From NCBI GenBank assembly GCA_035761045.1, contig DASTRU010000071.1, positions 1 through 12,021 of the forward strand: DNA of 12,021 bases, written 5' to 3'. Positions within the stretch are counted from its first letter, which is position 1. Every line of letters begins with the position of its first letter. The notes beneath the pieces were generated by a model. That model did no database searches. It had not been told where the DNA came from and worked only from the letters and a program-made list of their open reading frames with translations. This document shows, piece after piece, positions 6,669-12,021 of the stretch. Source of the stretch: DASTRU01 sp035761045 (GTDB taxonomy: Bacteria; Pseudomonadota; Gammaproteobacteria; Burkholderiales; Burkholderiaceae_E). The translations under genes were made by a program, and so were the position numbers.

Positions 6669-7222
6669 GCCAACGCCAATGCGTCGGCGTGGGATGGCGC
6701 GCGCGCGGTGGCGGATCGATATCGCCGTTCGTGATCGAGCAACCAAACCTTGCGTTGCAAGCCGGCCGAATAACCGCCAAGCGATCCATCGCTTGCGATG
6801 ACGCGATGGCATGGCACGACGATGGGAATGGGATTCGCGCCGTTGGCGCGACCGACGGCGCGAATCGCGGTGGCGCGTCCGATCGCGCGCGCCTCGTCTA
6901 GATACGAACACGTTTGACCCGCCGGAATACGGCGCAGCGCTTGCCAGCACGATTGCTGAAACGGCGTTCCGTGCGCGTGCACGTCGATCATGTCGATCGC
7001 GAACACATCGCCCTCGAAATAAGCCTTGATCGACATCGTGATCTCGCGCGCCAATGTCGCGCTTTCAATTAATTTCAATCTCGCGCGGCGCTTGGCCAAT
7101 ACCGCGTCGGTGCGCGCGATGCCGTCGTCAAAGTCCAACGCGACCAAACGTCCTTGCGTATCGATGCGCAGATGAATCGTCCCAAGCGGCGAATCAAGCG
7201 AGTGAGCATATAAAGGTTCCAT
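6665..7222 (-). CDS. ogt: Methylated-DNA--[protein]-cysteine S-methyltransferase
   Basis: A 185-residue DNA repair protein that removes alkyl groups from O6-alkylguanine and O4-alkylthymine by irreversible transfer to its own cysteine. The active-site PCHRV motif is present (C138 in IPIVVPCHRVIAS). The DNA-binding helix with its arginine finger, RAVGRANGANP (121-131), precedes it, and GGYSAGLQRKVWLL (149-162) follows. The N-terminal ribonuclease-like domain occupies about 1-85. Three ATGs lie close together (7232-7234, 7223-7225, 7220-7222). GGAGG is 5 nt before the last, so I start there; the longest version would add 4 residues. It is a stand-alone enzyme with no fused Ada regulatory domain. 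It is first in a two-gene unit with the EamA transporter; a metabolic link between the two is not obvious. The symbol ogt is used by family; distinguishing it from ada-type C-terminal domains rests on the stand-alone size. Confidence 0.9.
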   Translation of the reverse strand: MEPLYAHSLDSPLGTIHLRIDTQGRLVALDFDDGIARTDAVLAKRRARLKLIESATLAREITMSIKAYFEGDVFAIDMIDVHAHGTPFQQSCWQALRRIPAGQTCSYLDEARAIGRATAIRAVGRANGANPIPIVVPCHRVIASDGSLGGYSAGLQRKVWLLDHERRYRSATARAPSHADALALA

Positions 7223-7493
7223 CATGTCCTCCATGGCCGTCGCGATGACTGGCCGATTTCAACGCATCTTATCGAGGTGACGACGTTAAAGCTCGCCGAT
7301 TTCATTGATATCAGGCCATGCCCGAGTCGCTAGCGCTTGCTCGCACGCACCCACGCAACTTGTCGGGCGCAACGTGTGTTGCATCACGTACGCCCGTGCT
7401 TAAGAACCGCACCATCGCGATCTCGTCATTTTCCTTAGGTGGGTTGCGACGGCGCACGCACGATAACGATGCCGCGCGACCTTATACCGATTA
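7223..7493. promoter_or_regulatory. Divergent intergenic region, ogt / CHASE-GGDEF-EAL gene
   Basis: A 271-bp stretch between two start codons with no credible gene. It is somewhat less GC-rich than its surroundings near 7260-7315. A short dyad GCAAC-GTGT-GTTGC lies at 7369-7382. TTGCAT (7379-7384) followed after 16 bp by TAAGAA (7401-7406) is a weak promoter-like pair for the plus strand. Nothing stronger was seen. Confidence 0.4.
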
Positions 7494-10400
7494 ATGCCTC
7501 CAGGTCTTCGTCTACGACTCGCCGCGATTCCCGTCTTCGTGCTGGCGTTTGCATTGTCATTCGTGGCGTACCTGATGACACGGCAAAGCGAACGCGAAGC
7601 GCAGCGGTTGTTGTTCGAGCAACACGTAACGCACGCGACGGAAGCGGTATCGACGCGCTTGAGCGAATACGAACAAGCATTGCGCGGCGCGGCGGGTTTC
7701 GTGGGATTGAGTTCGACATTGAACGGCGTCGCGTGGCGCGACTACGTCGCCGGGCTCAAGCTCGATGAAACATTTCCCGGCATGCAAGGCATGGGGTTTT
7801 CCAAAATCACGGCCTCGCGCGTGCCGGTAGTGTTCGTCGAGCCGGAAACAGTAGCGTTGTCCGAATGGATTGGCGTCGATGAATGGGCCGACCCGATCGT
7901 GAGAGAAGCGATGGAACGCGCGCGCGATACCGGCCATGCCGCCGTTACGGGTCCGCTTAACGCGGCGAACGCCGAGCGCGTTCAACATCAAACGCTTGCG
8001 CATATGTATTTGCCGACGTACCACGACGGCCGACCATTGAATACGGTGGAGGATCGACGCAAAGCGGTGGCCGGATACGTCTTCGGATCGTTTCGCATGA
8101 ACGATTTGATGAATGGTGTTTTAGGCGACACCGTGGCCAATATGCGCGTCGAGCTCTACGACGGCACGTTGGAAACGCACAAGCCGCTGTACATCACCGC
8201 GGTACGCGCCGATGAATTGGAAAACCCTCCGCGGTTCACGCGCGACGTGGGTCTTTTCATCGGCGGACGGCTTTGGATGTTGCACGTAACCTCGCTCGCA
8301 TCGTTTAACAACACGGCCTTTAAATGGTCGCCGATCGTGCTTGCGAATGGACTTCTCATCAGCGCGCTGCTGTTCGCCGTGTTGTATGCGTTTGGGCGAT
8401 CCGAATATCGGGCGCACGGCGCGGCGCGGCGCATGGGTAAGGCCTTGCGGTTTTCGGAGCATCGCTATCACGTCGTGCTCGACGCCTTGCATGAAGGCGT
8501 GGTGGTGTACGACACGAACACCGAAGTTATCGCGCGCAACCCGGCCGCCTTGCGCATCTTGGGCTTGCATCCTGGCGCGAACGACCATCAGGCCACGAGC
8601 TCGGCGCTCATGCATTTGCTTGACGAGACCGGTCGTTCCTTAAGCTTGGACGAACATCCGGTGTCGCGCGCGATTCATACCGGCGAAACCGTCACCGACC
8701 GTGTGTTTGGCGTGTTGCGCGCCGATGGCGAACGACGCTGGACGAATGTGAATAGCGCGATCACGACGAGCGAAGACGGCCATCGCTTGATCATCGTGTC
8801 GTTCGCCGACATTACCCATCGTCGCGCGACCGAGCATCAATTGCATAGCGAACATCGACTGCGCGCGGCCATCGTGGATCACGCGCCCTTATGCATCGTC
8901 GCGACCGACTCGAAGGGCATCATCGCTAGCATCAATCGCGCGGGCGAACGCATTTTGGGCTATGGCGCGGCGGAATTAGTCGGACGCGTATCGCTCAATG
9001 TTTTGCATGCGCCCGAAGATATCGCGGCATTGGCCGACGAAGCGCGATTGCGAGAACTCGCCCTCGAGCCTAACGATTTTCGCGCCCTCGCAAGCGCGGC
9101 GCCGAGCGAGCGGCTGGAAAAGCGCGATTGGACCTTCGTGCGCAAGGACGGTTCGCGCATCGACGTGCAGTTGTCGCTCACGCCGCTGCACGACGCGCAC
9201 GGCCAGGTGGAGGGGTATCTCGCCATCGCGCACGACATCACCGAACGCAAGCGGCGAGAGGCGCATACGCGTTATGTCGCGAGCCACGATCATTTAACGG
9301 GATTACCCAATCGCTTACTGCTGCACGACCGCTTGGCCGCCGCGATCGAGCATGCCAACGGGCACGACAATCTCGTCGCGGTGTTGATGGTCGACCTCGA
9401 TCATTTCAAGCGCGTCAACGATTCGCTCGGGCACGACGTGGGCGATCGTTTGTTGCAAGTCATCGCCACTCGTCTAAGTGAATGCGCGGGCGAAACAAAC
9501 ATGGTGGCACGCATGGGCGGCGATGAATTCATCGTGCTGATGCCAGCGATTAACGACGTCACTCTCGTCGAACCGCTGGCGCAAACCATCGTGGAGCGGC
9601 TGTCCGAACCCGTCGTCGTCGATCATCACGAATTGCACGTCACGCCCAGCATTGGCATCGCGATGTATCCGGACGACGGCAACGATCTGCAACGCGTGCT
9701 TAAGAACGCCGATGCCGCGATGTATGCCGCCAAGAGCGCGGGCCGCTCGGCATACGTGCGCTTCACGCGCGAGATGGAACAGGCCGCGGCGAACAAACTC
9801 GCGATCGAGGGCGCCTTGCGGTATGCCATCCAGCAACACGAGTTCGTCTTGCATTACCAACCGCAAGTGGGTTTGAACGACGGCGAGGTTGTCGGCATGG
9901 AAGCCTTGCTGCGTTGGCGGTCGCATCAACTGGGCACGGTGTCGCCAGCGGTGTTTATTCCAGTGGCCGAGGAAACCGGACTCATTCTGCCGATTGGCGA
10001 CTGGGTGCTGCGCACCGCGTGTCGCGAGGCGGCGGACGTGATGGCCCGCACCGGCGTGCCGTTATGCATCGCGGTCAATTTATCGCCACGTCAATTTCGC
10101 CAAGCCGATTTAGTTGATCGGGTGAAACGCGCGCTCGTGGACGCCGCGTTGGCGCCGCATCACTTAGAACTCGAGATCACCGAAGGTGTGCTTATGGAAG
10201 ACACGCACGTCGCCGCGCAGCGCTTGCACGAATTGCGCGCGTTAGGCGTTTCGATCGCGGTCGACGATTTTGGCACCGGGTATTCGAGCTTGTCTTACAT
10301 CACGCAGTTTCCGATCGACACCATCAAGATCGATCGATCATTCATTCGGCGCATGACGGAAAACCCGAACGATGCCGCCGTCGTGCAATCGATCGTTACG

Positions 10401-10601
10401 CTAGCGCACAGCCTGCGCTTGAAGGTCATCGCCGAAGGCGTTGAAACCGCCTCGCAACTCATCTTTTTGCTTCAACGCGGCGTGGACGAAGCGCAAGGGT
10501 ATTTATTCGGCGGCGACGTGCCGCGCGAAATGTTTAACGTCTCGGGCCACCCCATCGAGGCGACCAGCGCGATGCGAGCCAAGCCGCGATTAATCGGCTA
10601 A
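7494..10601 (+). CDS. Membrane c-di-GMP sensor enzyme: CHASE-PAS-PAS-GGDEF-EAL
   Basis: A 1035-residue inner-membrane protein, predicted to make and/or degrade cyclic di-GMP in response to a periplasmic ligand. Order: TM1 (about 10-28), periplasmic CHASE domain (about 55-225), TM2 (about 280-300), PAS (about 320-440), PAS with PAC (about 455-585), GGDEF (about 592-755), EAL (about 768-1015). The cyclase centre is intact: VDLDHFK with D634, and GGDEF at 675-679. The RxxD product-inhibition site expected at about 666-669 reads GETN, so it is missing. Phosphodiesterase residues are also intact: E803-A-L, N862, E894, D924-D925 in DDFGTGYSSL, K945, E981 in AEGVET, and QGY (1001-1003). The ATG at 7494 lacks a clear ribosome binding site, but an in-frame TAA at 7464-7466 and the TM1 position support it. 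Which activity dominates cannot be told from sequence. Confidence 0.93.
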   Translation: MPPGLRLRLAAIPVFVLAFALSFVAYLMTRQSEREAQRLLFEQHVTHATEAVSTRLSEYEQALRGAAGFVGLSSTLNGVAWRDYVAGLKLDETFPGMQGMGFSKITASRVPVVFVEPETVALSEWIGVDEWADPIVREAMERARDTGHAAVTGPLNAANAERVQHQTLAHMYLPTYHDGRPLNTVEDRRKAVAGYVFGSFRMNDLMNGVLGDTVANMRVELYDGTLETHKPLYITAVRADELENPPRFTRDVGLFIGGRLWMLHVTSLASFNNTAFKWSPIVLANGLLISALLFAVLYAFGRSEYRAHGAARRMGKALRFSEHRYHVVLDALHEGVVVYDTNTEVIARNPAALRILGLHPGANDHQATSSALMHLLDETGRSLSLDEHPVSRAIHTGETVTDRVFGVLRADGERRWTNVNSAITTSEDGHRLIIVSFADITHRRATEHQLHSEHRLRAAIVDHAPLCIVATDSKGIIASINRAGERILGYGAAELVGRVSLNVLHAPEDIAALADEARLRELALEPNDFRALASAAPSERLEKRDWTFVRKDGSRIDVQLSLTPLHDAHGQVEGYLAIAHDITERKRREAHTRYVASHDHLTGLPNRLLLHDRLAAAIEHANGHDNLVAVLMVDLDHFKRVNDSLGHDVGDRLLQVIATRLSECAGETNMVARMGGDEFIVLMPAINDVTLVEPLAQTIVERLSEPVVVDHHELHVTPSIGIAMYPDDGNDLQRVLKNADAAMYAAKSAGRSAYVRFTREMEQAAANKLAIEGALRYAIQQHEFVLHYQPQVGLNDGEVVGMEALLRWRSHQLGTVSPAVFIPVAEETGLILPIGDWVLRTACREAADVMARTGVPLCIAVNLSPRQFRQADLVDRVKRALVDAALAPHHLELEITEGVLMEDTHVAAQRLHELRALGVSIAVDDFGTGYSSLSYITQFPIDTIKIDRSFIRRMTENPNDAAVVQSIVTLAHSLRLKVIAEGVETASQLIFLLQRGVDEAQGYLFGGDVPREMFNVSGHPIEATSAMRAKPRLIG

Positions 10602-10918
10602 TCGTTCTTGCGAAGCCGCGCGACATTGCCGCGCACGGTGCGATGCATGGGTTGCAAGGCGCGATTGAGATCACGCATCGCATGCGTGATTTGCGGCGGA
10701 CGGCCACTCATCAACATGCCTGGCATCGCGCCCCACATCACCCACCAAAATTGCGAGGCCGCGAGCATCTTTTCGGCCACCATGGTGTTGGCTTCGAACC
10801 AATCCGTGGGCCGCATCGTCCATGGCGTACTAAACATTTGTACTCGACGCGCGATGACTTCCGGCGCACCCAAACTCGTCTCCATCGTGCGAGACCACAG
10901 CGTTAACCAAGGCGACAT
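10598..10918 (-). CDS. Small Trp/Met-rich phasin-like protein, possibly polyhydroxyalkanoate granule-associated
   Basis: A 106-residue protein with a very strong ribosome binding site (AGGAGGT, 6 nt before the ATG at 10916-10918). The pattern WLTLWSRTMETSLGAPEVIARR (4-25), then EANTMVAEKMLAASQ (42-56), then a basic C-terminus (RGNVARLRKND) resembles the small ~100-residue phasin-type proteins of Burkholderiales that sit on polyhydroxyalkanoate granules. This assignment is by remembered pattern and is uncertain. It has 7 Trp and 12 Met, with a cluster FWWVMWGAMPGMLM at 57-70, so it is likely to bind a hydrophobic surface or membrane. There is no signal peptide. It lies 63 bp downstream of a GGDEF-EAL gene on the same strand and converges with the CHASE-GGDEF-EAL gene, their stop codons overlapping within CTAA (10598-10601). 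Confidence 0.6.
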   Translation of the reverse strand: MSPWLTLWSRTMETSLGAPEVIARRVQMFSTPWTMRPTDWFEANTMVAEKMLAASQFWWVMWGAMPGMLMSGRPPQITHAMRDLNRALQPMHRTVRGNVARLRKND

Positions 10919-10981
10919 GCCAACCTCCTAAACCATGCTTGATCATGAAGTGACCGCAAGGGGCGTGCCGCCAAATACGTT
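10919..10981. other. Short intergenic gap before the phasin-like gene
   Basis: 63 bp between the stop of the GGDEF-EAL gene and the phasin-like start, both on the minus strand. It carries the AGGAGGT ribosome binding site. No clear terminator hairpin is visible, which is compatible with read-through from the upstream gene. No clear promoter is visible either. Confidence 0.4.
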
Positions 10982-12021
10982 TTACGAAACTGTCGGAACC
11001 GTTTGCGTGGCGCGTAAATAAGCGGCTAAGTCTTCCATCGACATCGGTCGCGCGATGAGAAACCCTTGAATCACGTCGCAGCCTAATTGGCTTAACAACG
11101 CGGCTTGCTTTTCGGTTTCAACGCCTTCGGCCACCACTTGCAATTTGAGCGAATGCGACAGCGCGATCATGGTTTGAATCAATGCCAGCGAAGCTTCGTC
11201 TTGCAACATTAGCGAGGTGAAATGTCGATCGATTTTCAGCGTGTCCACCGGAAAACGCGCGAGGTAGGCCAGCGACGAATACCCGGTGCCGAAATCGTCG
11301 ATAGCCACGCCCACGCCCAACCGGCGCAACGCGGCGATCTTGTCGATATTGCCGCCCACGTCCTCCATCAACAGCGTTTCGGTGATCTCGATATCGAGCT
11401 CGGCCACGCCATCGCATTGGCGGCGCGCGCGCTCCACGGTTTCAACGAAGTCGGCGCGACACAATTGCGTGGCCGACACATTGACCGCGACTCGGGGCGT
11501 GGGCAACCCTTGTTCGCGCCATGTCGATTGATCGCGCGCGGCGCGGCCAAGCGCCCATGCGCCCAGCTCCAAAATCAATCCGGTTTCTTCCATCAACGGA
11601 ATGAAATCGGACGGGGGCACGAGTACGTCCCCGGGGCCGCGCCATCGCGCGAGCGCTTCGACACCGGCCAAGGACCGCGTCGCCAAATCCACCTTGGGCT
11701 GGTAGTACAGCTCGAACTCGTCGTTCTCGAAGGCACGACGCAAACGGTTTTCAAGCGTGAGCCGCTCGGTCATGTGCGCCGTCATTTTCTGCGTATAGAA
11801 CAGCGCGGACTCGCCGGTCGCCTTCGCGCGCGCCAAGGCGGCTTCCGCGTGGCGCAAGAGCGTGTCCGCGTCGTCCCCGTCGCTTGGATGCATGGCGATA
11901 CCAGTTTTCACCGTCATCCAATGTTCATGACCGTCGATGGCGAACGGTTGCCGCAAGGAGTCATCGATCCAACGCTCCAAGGTTTGCAGGACATCGCGCT
12001 CGCTTTGCACGCCGGGCATGA
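10982..12021 (-). CDS. GGDEF-EAL c-di-GMP turnover protein; partial, N-terminus beyond right edge
   Basis: The frame is open to the window edge. The last in-frame ATG (12017-12019) lies inside the GGDEF domain, so it is not the start. Visible residues, numbered from that ATG, begin in the C-terminal half of a GGDEF domain (VKTGIAMHPSDGDDADTLLRHAEAALARAK, 37-66); whether its GGDEF motif is intact cannot be seen. A complete EAL domain follows (about 85-335) with all expected phosphodiesterase residues: E121-A-L, N180, E211, D241-D242 in DDFGTGYSSL, K262, E298 in AEGVET and QGF (318-320). It should therefore be able to hydrolyse c-di-GMP. A short tail ends at TAA (10982-10984). It is followed 63 bp later by the phasin-like gene, possibly in one transcript. 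N-terminal sensory domains are not visible. Confidence 0.92.
   Translation of the reverse strand, partial: MPGVQSERDVLQTLERWIDDSLRQPFAIDGHEHWMTVKTGIAMHPSDGDDADTLLRHAEAALARAKATGESALFYTQKMTAHMTERLTLENRLRRAFENDEFELYYQPKVDLATRSLAGVEALARWRGPGDVLVPPSDFIPLMEETGLILELGAWALGRAARDQSTWREQGLPTPRVAVNVSATQLCRADFVETVERARRQCDGVAELDIEITETLLMEDVGGNIDKIAALRRLGVGVAIDDFGTGYSSLAYLARFPVDTLKIDRHFTSLMLQDEASLALIQTMIALSHSLKLQVVAEGVETEKQAALLSQLGCDVIQGFLIARPMSMEDLAAYLRATQTVPTVS

Noticed and set aside
6669..6950. N-terminal extension of the EamA transporter to 6950
   Set aside because: It lies entirely within the alkyltransferase gene in another frame, is Arg-rich, and the family N-terminus begins at the ATG at 6668.
10598..10601. 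Shared CTAA stop codons as a special regulatory arrangement
   Set aside because: Overlapping convergent stops of this kind are common in compact genomes; no additional signal is present.
1..12021. CRISPR, tRNA, rRNA, insertion sequence, phage or defence-system genes
   Set aside because: No repeat arrays, cloverleaf-like tRNA sequences, transposase motifs or defence-associated domains were seen. All long frames are explained by housekeeping, transport or signalling families.

Overview
The window looks like an ordinary chromosomal stretch of a high-GC proteobacterium, most likely a betaproteobacterium of the Burkholderiales. This is inferred from gene content: a fumarylpyruvate-hydrolase-like protein beside an aromatic-oxygenase-type reductase, an FbpBC-type ferric-iron transporter, a DUF3072 protein, a small Trp/Met-rich phasin-like protein, and two GGDEF-EAL proteins. 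No rRNA, tRNA, insertion sequence, phage gene or CRISPR array was seen. Both edges cut through genes.

Layout. Positions 1-1363 (minus strand): a FAH-family hydrolase (cut by the left edge) preceded by a short FAD/NAD(P)H reductase, probably the end of an aromatic-acid catabolic operon. Positions 1397-1561 hold a strong hairpin, then a DUF3072 gene (minus). A membrane-anchored alpha/beta hydrolase (plus) diverges from DUF3072 across 110 bp. Positions 2937-5796 carry a two-component iron ABC importer arranged head to head: the double-domain permease on the minus strand and the ATPase on the plus strand, 88 bp apart. No periplasmic binding protein is encoded here. Positions 5763-7222 (minus) hold an O6-alkylguanine-DNA alkyltransferase whose stop codon overlaps the start of an EamA/DMT exporter (ATGA). 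The exporter runs 34 bp into the tail of the ABC ATPase gene.

Positions 7223-7493 are non-coding. Positions 7494-10601 (plus) encode a 1035-residue c-di-GMP sensor enzyme: TM, CHASE, TM, PAS, PAS, GGDEF, EAL. It is convergent with a 106-residue phasin-like gene, sharing a CTAA stop overlap. That gene lies 63 bp downstream of a second, right-edge-truncated GGDEF-EAL gene on the minus strand.

Nothing here amounts to a clearly new biological system. The points most worth checking are the phasin-like gene sitting between two c-di-GMP enzymes, the reductase that lacks its usual ferredoxin domain, the head-to-head iron transporter without a binding protein, and the unclear translation start of its ATPase.
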